Shown: positions 1-10,045 of the stretch, piece after piece
Layout of the letters: each line of letters begins with the position of its first letter
How positions within the stretch are numbered: position 1 is the first letter of the stretch
Source of the DNA: an uncultured Caryophanales bacterium
GTDB taxonomy: Bacteria > Bacillota_I > Bacilli_A > RF39 > UBA660
NCBI GenBank assembly: GCA_946611235.1
Contig: CAMODE010000013.1
Span: forward strand, 1-38,954
Reading direction: 5' to 3'
Length of the DNA: 38,954 bases
Program-made: the position numbers and the translations under genes
Notes under the pieces: model-generated
Databases searched by the model: none
Seen by the model: only the letters and a program-made list of their open reading frames with translations
Told to the model about the DNA's origin: nothing

Positions 1-831
1 GCAATAGCAAGAGATGATGAAATTAAGAAATTGATATTAGTACTTCTTACTCCAGAAAAGAGCGCTGTACTAGTAGGTAAACCTGGTATAGGTAAAACGG
101 CTATTGTAGAGGGATTAGCATATCGTATTCAAAGAGATGAAGTACCTGATGCTTTAAAGGGTTATACAATATATAGGGTTAATACAACAGCTTTAATTAA
201 TTCTAATGGAGAAGAAAATAGGGTATTAAAATTAGTAGAAGAATTAAAAACACGAGAAAAAGTTATTTTATTTATAGATGAAATACATACTTTAATTGGC
301 AGTGATGCCCAAGGTGCTTTAGATCTTGCTAATATGTTTAAAGAAGGACTAAGTAGAGGTTCTATTAAAATGATAGGAGCTACGACTACATATGAGTATG
401 AAAGATATATTATGAGAGATAAAGCTTTTCTTAGAAGATTTGAAAAGGTAGATGTTGAAGAACCTACGGAAGAGATGACAGTAGAGATTCTTCTTAGAAC
501 TCTTCCTAAATTAGAAAAAACGACGGGAGTAATACTACCTTATACGGATTTTATTAAAGAAAAGATTATGAAATTTATTGTTAATATGACTACTGAGTTT
601 AAAAGGGTATATGAAATATCTTCGAGATATCCAGATATTGCTTTAGTAATACTTAGACAATGTTTTTCTAATGCTATATATGAAAATAGACAAACAATTA
701 ATTTTAAAAATATATATGATGCTATTAGAACTACTAAAGCAGTGTATCCTGATGTTATAGTTAAAGAACTAGTTAGTTTTAAAGAAATATTTAAAGATGA
801 GCTTAAGATAGAGAATACGATTCTTGATTAA
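1..831 (+). CDS. ClpA/ClpB-like AAA+ ATPase D1-type domain protein, 5' end outside window
   Basis: Frame 1 is open from base 1 (AIARDDEIKKLILVLLTPEKSAVLVGKPGIGKTAIVEGLA); Walker A GKPGIGKTA, Walker B ILFIDEIH, FLRRFEKV Arg-finger region. Ends after one AAA domain. Confidence 0.85.
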   Translation, partial: AIARDDEIKKLILVLLTPEKSAVLVGKPGIGKTAIVEGLAYRIQRDEVPDALKGYTIYRVNTTALINSNGEENRVLKLVEELKTREKVILFIDEIHTLIGSDAQGALDLANMFKEGLSRGSIKMIGATTTYEYERYIMRDKAFLRRFEKVDVEEPTEEMTVEILLRTLPKLEKTTGVILPYTDFIKEKIMKFIVNMTTEFKRVYEISSRYPDIALVILRQCFSNAIYENRQTINFKNIYDAIRTTKAVYPDVIVKELVSFKEIFKDELKIENTILD

Positions 832-1094
832 GAAATAATGAGAATGTGGGAAGGTATTAGTTACTGATTCATATTCTTTTTAATTTTAGGGAAAAGTTGC
901 ACAATGGTATTATATAAATAATAAGATTATTTAATTATACTATGTATTTGAGTTTCAAAAGATATTATCTTTTGAAGACACCGAAGGTGGTAAATAAATA
1001 AAAAGATGAGATAAATAGTAATTCTGTTTATCTTTTTCATTTACTTCATTTAAATTATTTGGTATAATTAAGAAGAAATATGGAGGAGATGTAG

Positions 1095-1655
1095 ATGGAA
1101 GTTAAATATAGAAATCCTAAGATTTATTTACTTAGTGGAAAGGCAGGACATGGTAAGGATACTGGTGCGGGATTTTTGAAGAAGTTTTATGAAGAGGATG
1201 GTAAGAAAGTTATTTTTTCAAGAGCGGGTAAATATATTAAATTTTATGCTATGGAAATGACTGATTGGGATGGTAGTGAGGAGACTAAACCTAGGGAACT
1301 ATTACAGAAACTTGGTATGGATGTTATTAGAGAAAAACTTAACAAGGCAGAAATGTTTATACAAAGGCAATTAGATGATATAGAGATATATTCTTATTTT
1401 TATGATGCTATTATTGTACCGGATATTAGATTTCCTAGAGAAATAGAAAGTGTTAAAGAAAGATTTGATAATGTAGTTACAATTAAGATAAATAGAATTA
1501 ATTTTGAAACAGAACTTACTGGTAAGGAGCAGAAACATAAAACGGAAACGGCTATGGATAATTTTAATGATTATGATTATGTTGTTACTAATGATACTTT
1601 AGAACAATATGAAAAAGATATCTATGAGATATATAAGAAGGAGGAAAATTTATGA
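1095..1655 (+). CDS. Deoxynucleoside monophosphate kinase-like P-loop protein
   Basis: SGKAGHGKDTGAGFL P-loop, IIVPDIRFPREIE motif; RBS GGAGGAGAT; stop overlaps the alaS start. Confidence 0.75.
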   Translation: MEVKYRNPKIYLLSGKAGHGKDTGAGFLKKFYEEDGKKVIFSRAGKYIKFYAMEMTDWDGSEETKPRELLQKLGMDVIREKLNKAEMFIQRQLDDIEIYSYFYDAIIVPDIRFPREIESVKERFDNVVTIKINRINFETELTGKEQKHKTETAMDNFNDYDYVVTNDTLEQYEKDIYEIYKKEENL

Positions 1656-4345
1656 AGAAATTAACTGGCAATGAGATTATTAGAATGTATTTGGATTTCT
1701 TTTGTGAAAGAGGTCATACCGAGGTAGAATCCGCTAGTTTAATACCGGTTAATGATCCAACAGTATTATGGATTAATGCTGGCGTTACTCCTTTAAAGAA
1801 ATATTTTGATGGTAGTGTTGTTCCTTCTAATAGAAGACTTACTAGTTGTCAGAAGTGTATTAGAACTGGTGATATTGAATCGGTTGGTAAGACTGCTAGA
1901 CATCATACTTTCTTTCAGATGTTAGGTAATTTTAGTATTGGTGATTATTTTAGAAATGAAGCTATTACTTGGGCGTATGAACTTCTTACTAGTCCTAAAT
2001 ATTTTGATATGGATAAGAATAAATTATATGTTACTGTATATACAAATGATGATGATACTTATAATTTATGGGTTAAACTTGGTATTGATCCTAGTCATAT
2101 TATTAGATTAGATGGTAATTTTTGGGAAATTGGACCTGGACCATCAGGACCTGATACAGAGATATTCTTTGATAGAGGAGAAAAATATGATCCTGAAGGT
2201 AAAGGTATAAGTATGCTTCAAAATGAAGAGGAAAATGATAGATATATAGAAATATGGAATAATGTACTTAGTCAGTTTAATGCTACAGAAGGATTACCTA
2301 GAAATGAATATCCAGAACTTCCTAGTAAGAATATTGATACAGGTATGGGTGTTGAAAGAATGGCTTGTATATTACAAGAGACAGAGACTAATTATGAAAC
2401 TGATTTATTTATGCCAATAATTAGAGGTATTGAAGAACTTAGTGATATACCATATACTGGTCAAATGGAATTTAAAGTAATTGCAGACCATATACGTAGT
2501 CTTACTTTTGCTATATCTGATGGGGCTATATTTGAGAATGTTGGTAGAGGTTATGTTCTTAGAAGACTTCTTCGTAGAGCTGAAAGAATGGGAAGAAAAC
2601 TTGGTATTAATAGAGATTTTCTATCTGATTTAGTTAGTATAGTAGTAGATTCTTATAAGGAAACTTATCCAGAATTAGTAGGTAATGAAAAAAGAGTTAA
2701 GGAACTTATTGAAAAAGAGGAATTATTATTTCAAAAGACCCTTCTTTCAGGGGAAAAAAGATTAGAAGAGTTATTTAATAGTGATAATAAAGTAATTAGT
2801 GGTAAGGATGCTTTTAAATTATATGATACTTATGGTTATCCGATAGAACTTACTATGGAGGCCGCTGAAGAGAAGGGATTTACTGTTGATTTAGATGAGT
2901 TTAAGGCATATATGAATGCTCAAAAAGAACTTGCTAGAAGTAGTAGAAAAGAAGAAGCAAGTATGAATCTTCAAAATGATTTACTTATTAATTATAAGAA
3001 AGAAAGTACTTTTGTAGGATATGAGAAATTAGGTCTTGAAACAGAAGTTATGGATATTATGAAAGATAATCAGTTTGTGGATACTTGTAGTGATGATTGT
3101 TATATTTTCTTAAAAGAAAATCCATTCTATGCGGAAAGTGGTGGACAGGTATCTGACTCTGGTTATTTAAAGAATGATAATTGTAAATTAGAAGTATTAG
3201 ATGTTATTAAGGCCCCTAATGGACAACATATGCTTTATGTTAAAGTGCTTAATGGTACTGTTAATAAAGGAGATAAGATTCTTACTCATGTATCTAAAGA
3301 TAAGAGAGTAGCTATTATGAAGAATCATTCTTCAGTTCATTTACTTCAAAAGAGTTTGCAAGAACTTCTTGGTAATAATGTTCATCAGGCTGGTTCTAAA
3401 GTAGATGAAAATGAACTTAGATTTGATTTTAATTATCATGGTAGATTATCTGATGAACTTATTGTTAAGGTAGAAGACTTAGTTAATGGAAGAATTAAGG
3501 CGGGATATGATACGGTTATTGAATATATGAGTTTAGATGAAGCTAAAAAGAAAGGTGCAATGGCATTATTCTCTGATAAATATGGCGATATTGTTAGAGT
3601 AGTTACAATGGGAGATTCGATTGAACTATGTGCTGGTACGCATGTTAATAATACTAAAGAGATTGGTAAGTTTGCTATTGCTAGTATTGAAAATAAGGGC
3701 GCTGATACTTTTAGAGTAACTGCTGGTAGTGATAAAAATATTGGTAATGTTTTAGGAAAAGAAATATCTAAACAGAATGATATGATGTTAAAACTATTAG
3801 ATAAAGCTAAGAGAATTGTTACCGAAGCTAAGAAATTAGATATTGATTTAGTATTTGATTTTGATATTAAGAAAGATACTCCTAATAGTTATAGAGATAT
3901 TGTTATTAATAAAAATGAACTTGAAAATCTTGGGGTAGCTATTAAAAACTTAGAGAAAGAATTTACTGAGAAGAGAAATAAAAAGGCTGTTAGTGATTTA
4001 TCTAGCTTCATGAAGATTATGGAAGATATTAATGGTGTTAAGACAATTATAAGTATTACAAGCAGATATGATATTAATACTTTAAAACAAATTGTGTCTC
4101 ATTTGAGTAATCAAATAGAGAATAATTTAATTGTTCTTGCTAATATTAATGAAGATAAGAGTGTTAACTTTATTGCTAAAAGTAATTCCGAAAAGATTGA
4201 TTGTTCTTCGATTATTAAGAGTTTAGCAGAAGCTACTAATGGTAATGGAGGAGGCTCTAAGGTGTTTGGCCAAGGAGGAGGAACTGATTCCTCTAATATT
4301 GGTAAAGCTCTTAAGAATATTAAAGAGGAACTTAAGAACATTTAA
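1652..4345 (+). CDS. alaS: Alanyl-tRNA synthetase
   Basis: HTEVESASLIPVNDPTVLWINAGV, editing-domain HSSVHLLQKSLQELLG, CAGTHVNNT, C-terminal GNGGGSKVFGQGGG. Confidence 0.97.
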   Translation: MKKLTGNEIIRMYLDFFCERGHTEVESASLIPVNDPTVLWINAGVTPLKKYFDGSVVPSNRRLTSCQKCIRTGDIESVGKTARHHTFFQMLGNFSIGDYFRNEAITWAYELLTSPKYFDMDKNKLYVTVYTNDDDTYNLWVKLGIDPSHIIRLDGNFWEIGPGPSGPDTEIFFDRGEKYDPEGKGISMLQNEEENDRYIEIWNNVLSQFNATEGLPRNEYPELPSKNIDTGMGVERMACILQETETNYETDLFMPIIRGIEELSDIPYTGQMEFKVIADHIRSLTFAISDGAIFENVGRGYVLRRLLRRAERMGRKLGINRDFLSDLVSIVVDSYKETYPELVGNEKRVKELIEKEELLFQKTLLSGEKRLEELFNSDNKVISGKDAFKLYDTYGYPIELTMEAAEEKGFTVDLDEFKAYMNAQKELARSSRKEEASMNLQNDLLINYKKESTFVGYEKLGLETEVMDIMKDNQFVDTCSDDCYIFLKENPFYAESGGQVSDSGYLKNDNCKLEVLDVIKAPNGQHMLYVKVLNGTVNKGDKILTHVSKDKRVAIMKNHSSVHLLQKSLQELLGNNVHQAGSKVDENELRFDFNYHGRLSDELIVKVEDLVNGRIKAGYDTVIEYMSLDEAKKKGAMALFSDKYGDIVRVVTMGDSIELCAGTHVNNTKEIGKFAIASIENKGADTFRVTAGSDKNIGNVLGKEISKQNDMMLKLLDKAKRIVTEAKKLDIDLVFDFDIKKDTPNSYRDIVINKNELENLGVAIKNLEKEFTEKRNKKAVSDLSSFMKIMEDINGVKTIISITSRYDINTLKQIVSHLSNQIENNLIVLANINEDKSVNFIAKSNSEKIDCSSIIKSLAEATNGNGGGSKVFGQGGGTDSSNIGKALKNIKEELKNI

Positions 4346-4349
4346 GATA

Positions 4350-4381
4350 AAAGAGTGATTTGAATAAAAATCACTCTTTTT
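4350..4381 (+). terminator. Intrinsic terminator after alaS
   Basis: AAAAGAGTGATTtgaataaAAATCACTCTTTTT. Confidence 0.8.
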
Positions 4382-4497
4382 GAAAATGTTATTAATTACC
4401 TGGAAAAAATATTATATAGAAAAAATAAAAATGTACTAGTAAAATTTTATTAAATATGTTAGTATAGATATTACACTTAAAGGTAGGTTGATGATAA

Positions 4498-5358
4498 ATG
4501 AAACAAAATAATTGGTATGATTATCCTCAAAAAATATATTTTTGGGATAAAGATGTAGATTATGCAATGTTTGTAGATGAAAATGGCATTAATAGTAATA
4601 TTAATAATGTATTTAAAAGAATGATTAATAATGAGTCAATAAATGAAGATGATCGTTATTTTACTATAACTGGATGTATATTTACTAAAAACAATTTTAA
4701 GAAAATAAATGAGAGAATTTGTAAGTTAAAAAATAAATATTGGGAAGATGGGATGTACTTTGATAGCAAAAATAAAAAAGAAAAATATGTATGTTTTCAT
4801 TCAAGGGATATTCGTAGGCACGATGGTGCATTTAACGATAAATTAATTAAGCATAATGAATTTATTAATGATTTGACAAAAATATTAGAGAAAATAGATT
4901 GCAAGGTAATATCGGTAAGTATTGATTTATGGCAATATTTAAAAATGGGTAATTTGAGTGATGTATATGAGGTAGCATTTGATTTGTTATTGGAAAGATA
5001 TATGTATGTAATTGATAATAATAAAAATGGTATTGTAATGCTTGAGGCAAGAGGAAAGAAGGAGGATAAAAAATTACTTAAACATATTTGTGAGGTTATA
5101 TTTAATAATGAAAGAAGTGGTATGATTTCTAATAAATTGAAATTAAAAATTGCAGGAGTGTTTTTTAATCCCAAGTGGGATAAAGAATATAGTGCGACAT
5201 TTATGGGAATTGAAATTGCTGATTTATTTAGTTATCCTATTCATCAATTTGTAAAATATAAAAAGAAAAATCCTGCTTTTGATGTTTTAGAATCAAAAAT
5301 AGAAGGATTTCCTAATTATTTGAATAAAGGAATAATTATATATCCTAAGAAAAAATAA
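4498..5358 (+). CDS. DUF3800-like protein
   Basis: N-terminal YAMFVDENG and C-terminal GIEIADLFSYPIHQFVKYKKK resemble DUF3800 proteins. Confidence 0.65.
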   Translation: MKQNNWYDYPQKIYFWDKDVDYAMFVDENGINSNINNVFKRMINNESINEDDRYFTITGCIFTKNNFKKINERICKLKNKYWEDGMYFDSKNKKEKYVCFHSRDIRRHDGAFNDKLIKHNEFINDLTKILEKIDCKVISVSIDLWQYLKMGNLSDVYEVAFDLLLERYMYVIDNNKNGIVMLEARGKKEDKKLLKHICEVIFNNERSGMISNKLKLKIAGVFFNPKWDKEYSATFMGIEIADLFSYPIHQFVKYKKKNPAFDVLESKIEGFPNYLNKGIIIYPKKK

Positions 5359-5380
5359 AAAACGGCATTGCCGTTTTTTA
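5355..5380 (+). terminator. Intrinsic terminator
   Basis: AAAAACGGCATTGCCGTTTTTT hairpin and T-run. Confidence 0.75.
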
Positions 5381-5568
5381 CCATACGCTATACAACGTAC
5401 CCCAAAGAGTTAAACTCCTTACAACATAATAATATCATTAAAAATATTATTTGTCAAATATATTATATCCATTTTTTATGATTATATGTATATATAAAAT
5501 ATGTAAAGTATTATTATTTTCTATTACAAATAGAAGTATTTGTTATATAATATAGGTAGAGGTGACTT

Positions 5569-7023
5569 ATGAAATTAGAAAAATTATTAGAGGGAATTGA
5601 ATATGAATTAGTAAAGGGAAATATTGATACCGAGATTAATAATATTTATTATGATTCTAGAAAAGTAGAAAAGGGAAGTTTATTTTACTGTATGGAAGGA
5701 GCTACTGTTGATGGTCATGATTATATAGATAGTGCTATAGAGAAGGGTGCTAGTGTAATAGTAGTATCTAAAGATGTTAATATAGATAGTGATGTTACTG
5801 TTATTAAAATAAAAGATAGTAGAAGAATGTTATCTAAAATATCAATTAATTTCTTTGGTAATCCAATAAAAGAATTAACTAGTATTGCTATTACTGGTAC
5901 TAAGGGTAAAACTACTACTACATGGATGATTAAGAATATTTTGGAAGAAGATAATAAAAAAGTTGGAGTTATTGGTACGATGGGGGTATTCTTTGGAGAT
6001 AAGCATTATAGTACTGTTAATACGACTCCCGAAAGTTTTGAGATTCAAAAATATTTAAGAGAAATGGTTGATAATGGCATTAAATACTTAGTTATGGAAG
6101 TATCTAGTCAGGCTTTAAAAGTTGGTAGAGTAGATGGTTTGGTATTTGATTATGGAGTGTTTACTAATTTAACACAAGATCATATTGGAGATAATGAACA
6201 TCCTAATATGAAAGATTATATATACTGTAAAAGTTTATTATTTAGGCAGTGTAAACATGGGATATTTAATATAGATGATATTCATTATAATGATATGATT
6301 AAGGATTGTACGTGTGATATTTATACATATGGTAAAAGTAGTGATGCTAATTTAGTTATTAGTAAAATGAATTTACTTAGAGATAAGAATTTTATTGGTA
6401 TTGATCTTAATACTGATGGATTAATAAAAGATAGTTTCTTAGTTAATACACCAGGAGAGTTTTCAGCATATAATGCATCCTGTGCTATTATTACTACTTA
6501 TTTACTTGGATGTAGTGTTGATAGTATGAAAGAGGCTTTAAAGAAAGTAGCTGTTAAAGGTAGAGTTGAAATAGTACCTGGTTTTGAAGATTATAGTGTT
6601 ATTATTGATTATGCGCATAATGGTGTATCAATGGAGAATATTCTTAGTACAATGAGAGAATATCATCCTAAGAGAATTGTTAGTTTGTTTGGTTGTGGTG
6701 GTAATAGGAGTAAAGATAGAAGATATGATATGGGAGAGGTATCAGGTAATCTTGCTGACTTTACGATTGTTACAGAAGATAATTCAAGATTTGAAGATGT
6801 AGAAGATATTATGAATGATATAGAAATTGGTCTTAAGAAAACTAATGGTAAATATATTAAGATAGGAGATAGGAAAGAGGCTATTAAGTATGCTCTTGAT
6901 AATGCCATGGAGGGAGATATTATTTTATTACTAGGAAAAGGACATGAAACTTATCAAGAGAAGAATGGTGAAAGATACCATTATGATGAGAGAGAAATTA
7001 TTAAAGAATTATTAGAAAAGTAA
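5569..7023 (+). CDS. murE: UDP-MurNAc-tripeptide synthetase (MurE)
   Basis: TGTKGKTTTTWMIKNIL, NTTPESFEIQKYLREM, VMEVSSQALKVGRV, IDYAHNGVSMENIL, LLLGKGHETYQE. Confidence 0.95.
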   Translation: MKLEKLLEGIEYELVKGNIDTEINNIYYDSRKVEKGSLFYCMEGATVDGHDYIDSAIEKGASVIVVSKDVNIDSDVTVIKIKDSRRMLSKISINFFGNPIKELTSIAITGTKGKTTTTWMIKNILEEDNKKVGVIGTMGVFFGDKHYSTVNTTPESFEIQKYLREMVDNGIKYLVMEVSSQALKVGRVDGLVFDYGVFTNLTQDHIGDNEHPNMKDYIYCKSLLFRQCKHGIFNIDDIHYNDMIKDCTCDIYTYGKSSDANLVISKMNLLRDKNFIGIDLNTDGLIKDSFLVNTPGEFSAYNASCAIITTYLLGCSVDSMKEALKKVAVKGRVEIVPGFEDYSVIIDYAHNGVSMENILSTMREYHPKRIVSLFGCGGNRSKDRRYDMGEVSGNLADFTIVTEDNSRFEDVEDIMNDIEIGLKKTNGKYIKIGDRKEAIKYALDNAMEGDIILLLGKGHETYQEKNGERYHYDEREIIKELLEK

Positions 7024-7075
7024 TTTACATTTATGGTAAATAATGTTAATATAAATAGAAGAAAAGGAGGGTATT

Positions 7076-8335
7076 ATGATACCATTTAAGAAAGCAAATA
7101 TATTGTTACCTAAAAAGGGTACTGATATGACAAAGTGGTCTGTTGTTGCATGTGACCAATATACTAGTGAACCTGAATATTGGAAGGAAGTTGAAGAAAT
7201 AGTAGGAGAAAATCCTTCTACTCTTAGAATTACGCTTCCAGAAATATATTTAGAAGAAAGTGATGTCGAGGAAAGAATATCTAAGATTAATAAGACAATG
7301 AAAGAATACTTAGATAGTGATTTATTTGATGAGTATAAAGACTCAATGATTTACTTAGAGAGAAAACAAAGTGATGGTAGGGTAAGAGAGGGTCTAATTG
7401 GTATGGTAGACTTAGAAGACTACTCTTATGAAAAGGGTTCAGAGACTTTGATTAGAGCTACAGAAAAGACGGTAATAGAAAGGATTCCACCTAGACTTAA
7501 AGTAAGGGAAAATGCACTACTAGAACTTCCTCATATTATGATTTTAATTGATGATGAAAAGAAAGAAATAATAGAGAGTTTAAAGAATAAAGTAACGGAA
7601 GAAGATAAAGTTTATGACTTTGATTTAATGGAAAATGGTGGACATATTAGGGGTTATAAACTTAGTAATGATGTTATGAATGAAGTAGAAGAAGGATTAG
7701 AAAGACTTGCTGATAAATCTTCTTTTGAAGAGAGATATGATGTAACTGATAAGGGAGTACTTTTATTTGCTATGGGTGATGGTAATCATTCACTTGCCAC
7801 GGCGAAAGCTAATTATGAGAATTTAAAGAAGATATTACCAGAGGAAGAATATTTAAATCATCCATCTAGATATGCTTTAGTAGAACTAGTTAATTTACAT
7901 AGTGATGCTTTAGAGTTTGAACCAATACATAGAGTTATCTTTGATACGGATGTTAATAATTTAATTGAAGAATTATATAAATACTATGATATTAATGAAG
8001 ATGGTAATGGAGAATATTTTGAACTTGTTACTAAAAATATGGATAAGAAACTATATATTAGTAATCCTAAATCTAATATATCAGTAGGTTCTATTCAAAT
8101 ATTCTTAGATGAATATTTAAAAGGTCATAAAGGTAAGATAGATTATATTCATGGTGATGAAACTACGAGAGGTATGGGAAGAGAAGAAGGTAATGTTGGT
8201 ATTCTATTTAATGTTATGAAGAAAGAAGAATTATTTAAAACAGTAATATTAGATGGTGCTCTTCCTAGAAAAACTTTCTCTATGGGACACTCTTATGATA
8301 AGAGATTCTATCTAGAAGCTAGAAAGATTAAATAA
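7076..8335 (+). CDS. DUF1015 family protein
   Basis: WSVVACDQYTSEPEYW, ALVELVNLHSDALEFEPIHRVI, MGDGNHSLATAKANYE; RBS AGGAGGG. Confidence 0.85.
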   Translation: MIPFKKANILLPKKGTDMTKWSVVACDQYTSEPEYWKEVEEIVGENPSTLRITLPEIYLEESDVEERISKINKTMKEYLDSDLFDEYKDSMIYLERKQSDGRVREGLIGMVDLEDYSYEKGSETLIRATEKTVIERIPPRLKVRENALLELPHIMILIDDEKKEIIESLKNKVTEEDKVYDFDLMENGGHIRGYKLSNDVMNEVEEGLERLADKSSFEERYDVTDKGVLLFAMGDGNHSLATAKANYENLKKILPEEEYLNHPSRYALVELVNLHSDALEFEPIHRVIFDTDVNNLIEELYKYYDINEDGNGEYFELVTKNMDKKLYISNPKSNISVGSIQIFLDEYLKGHKGKIDYIHGDETTRGMGREEGNVGILFNVMKKEELFKTVILDGALPRKTFSMGHSYDKRFYLEARKIK

Positions 8336-8340
8336 TAAAA

Positions 8341-8370
8341 TTCAAGGTTAATACCTTGTTTTTTTTTTAA
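8341..8370 (+). terminator. Intrinsic terminator after DUF1015 gene
   Basis: CAAGGTtaatACCTTGTTTTTTTTT. Confidence 0.75.
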
Positions 8371-8388
8371 AAATAGTCAATAATTGTA

Positions 8389-8433
8389 TTTACTTTTGTA
8401 TAACAAAATGTTATAATGTTATACGAAAGTAAA
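8389..8433 (+). promoter_or_regulatory. AbiE promoter embedded in a 16-nt inverted repeat (probable AbiEi operator)
   Basis: TTTACTTTTGTATAAC-13 nt-GTTATACGAAAGTAAA (15/16 complementary); -35 TTTACT, 17-nt spacer, -10 TATAAT at 8412-8417. Confidence 0.75.
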
Positions 8434-8443
8434 TGGTGATATT

Positions 8444-9031
8444 ATGAATAATGAAGAAAAAATTAAGATGCTTTTTAAGAATAATAATGGCTATATCAGA
8501 ACAAATGATTTATTAAATATTGGTATAAGTAAACCAATTATTCAAAGTTTTATAGAAAAAGGATTAATAGAAAGAGTTAGTCATGGTATATATATGGATG
8601 CCAAATTGTTTAAGGATGAATACTATATTTTACAAAAAAGATATCCTTTTGTTATTTTTTCATATAATACAGCATTGGATTTTTTAAATTTGACTAATAG
8701 AACACCTTTGAATATAGATGTTACTATACCCAGGGGTAAAACAATTAGAGGAGATTATAATATTCATTATGTTACTGAAAAATATTATAAATTGGGTATC
8801 ATTGAGAAGGTAAGTCCGCTGGGAAATCCTGTTAGAGTTTATAATGCTGAAAGATGTATATGTGATATGTTAAGAAGTGAGGATGAGTTTGAATTAGAAC
8901 TTCAAAATAGAGTATTAAATTATTATTGGAATAGTAAAGATAAAAATATTGATTTATTACTTGAATATGCTAAGGTATTTAATATTTATGATAAAGTTAA
9001 TACCATAGTAGAGGTTATGATGAAATGGTAG
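8444..9031 (+). CDS. abiEi: AbiEi-type antitoxin (winged-helix transcriptional regulator)
   Basis: NGYIRTNDLLNIGISKPIIQSFIEKGLIERVSHGIY; RYPFVIFSYNTALDFLNLTNRTP; upstream of an AbiEii-like ORF. Confidence 0.85.
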   Translation: MNNEEKIKMLFKNNNGYIRTNDLLNIGISKPIIQSFIEKGLIERVSHGIYMDAKLFKDEYYILQKRYPFVIFSYNTALDFLNLTNRTPLNIDVTIPRGKTIRGDYNIHYVTEKYYKLGIIEKVSPLGNPVRVYNAERCICDMLRSEDEFELELQNRVLNYYWNSKDKNIDLLLEYAKVFNIYDKVNTIVEVMMKW

Positions 9032-9879
9032 ATAGTGTAGATATAAAAGAAAAGGCAAAGATTATTGAAAGGAAACATAATATAAACCACTATGAAGTGT
9101 TACAAAGATATATGTTTGAAAGAATACTTGAGAGAATATCAGTATCAAAATATAAGGATAATTTTATACTAAAAGGTGGTTTACTACTTTCAGCAATGTT
9201 TGGTATTGATAATAGAACTACTAAAGATATGGATGCTACTATTACAGGAATAGATGTATCAAAAGAAAAAATGGTAAAAGTTTTAAATCAAATATTAGGC
9301 ATTAAACTAAACGATGGTGTAAAGTTTGATGTAATAGATATAACAGACATTAGGGAAGAAGATGAATATGGTTGTAATAAATATCATATAGTTGGAAAGA
9401 AAGAAAATTTAAAAGTTAATTTAGAAATAGATATATCAACAGGTGATAAGGTAACTCCAAGAGAATTAAAATATCATTATCCTTTGTTATTTGAAGATAA
9501 AACAATAATAATAAATAGTTATAATATTGAAACTATATTGTCTGAAAAAATTGAAACAATATTATGACGTGGTAATTACAATAGTAGAATGAAGGATTTT
9601 TATGATGTTTACTTCTTTTTAAGTAAATTAAAAGATGAAATTGATACAAATATTTTAAGAGAAGCAGTTAATAATACTTTTACTAAAAGAGATTCACTTG
9701 AATATTTAAGTGATTATAAAAAGATAATTAATTCAATTAAAAGTAGTGAAAAAATAAAGAAATTGTGGCAAAACTATAGTAATAAATACAAGTATGCAAA
9801 TAATATTAGTATTGAAGAAATATTAATTATGTTAATGAAAGTTATTAATGAATTAGATATAGTATTTTTAACAGTTTAA
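9025..9879 (+). pseudogene. abiEii: AbiEii-type nucleotidyltransferase toxin, interrupted by an in-frame TGA
   Basis: ORFs 9025-9567 and 9589-9879 share one frame: ...NIETILSEKIETIL-TGA-RGNYNSRMKDFYDVYFFL.... NTase core FILKGGLLLSAMFGIDNRTTKDMDAT. Confidence 0.8.
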
Positions 9880-9885
9880 AAAAAT

Positions 9886-9974
9886 ATATTCATGAAGATG
9901 AAACTACGAGAGGTATGGGAAGAGAAGCTAGAAAGATTAAATAATATAATTCAAGGTTAACACCTTGTTTTTTT
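9886..9974 (+). repeat. Partial duplicate of the DUF1015 gene 3' end and terminator, with internal deletion
   Basis: TATTCATGaaGATGAAACTACGAGAGGTATGGGAAGAGAAG/CTAGAAAGATTAAATAATaTAATTCAAGGTTAAcACCTTG matches 8144-8186 joined to about 8315-8368. Confidence 0.85.
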
Positions 9975-10045
9975 AATATTATTAGATTAATAGAGAAAAA
10001 CAATATAAATCTTTATTTTATATGCGTTTTCTTTAGGTTACATAA

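Noticed and set aside
895-1045. T-box riboswitch for alaS
   Set aside because: GGTGGT before a terminator is suggestive, but the T-box consensus and a specifier loop could not be identified by eye; kept only as a low-interest leader.
4111-4341. Minus-strand ORF inside alaS
   Set aside because: Antisense shadow of a strongly conserved gene; same reasoning for 4797-5174, 4865-5050, 6663-6908, 10924-11220, 11567-11755, 12064-12258, 20616-20876, 24336-24692, 30041-30229, 30611-30910, 31589-31948, 33904-34149 and 35980-36192.
5380-5425. CCATACGCTATACAACGTACCCCAAAGAGTTAAACTCC as a small RNA
   Set aside because: Contains a short GAGTTTAACTC palindrome but no promoter, terminator of its own or recognisable family.
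9025-9879. Genetic code 4 (TGA = Trp) as explanation of the in-frame TGAs
   Set aside because: All core genes use TGG for Trp and several end at TGA (e.g. 15617, 24213). The two interrupted accessory genes also use TGG. Pseudogenisation is simpler, though donor-lineage recoding is not fully excluded.
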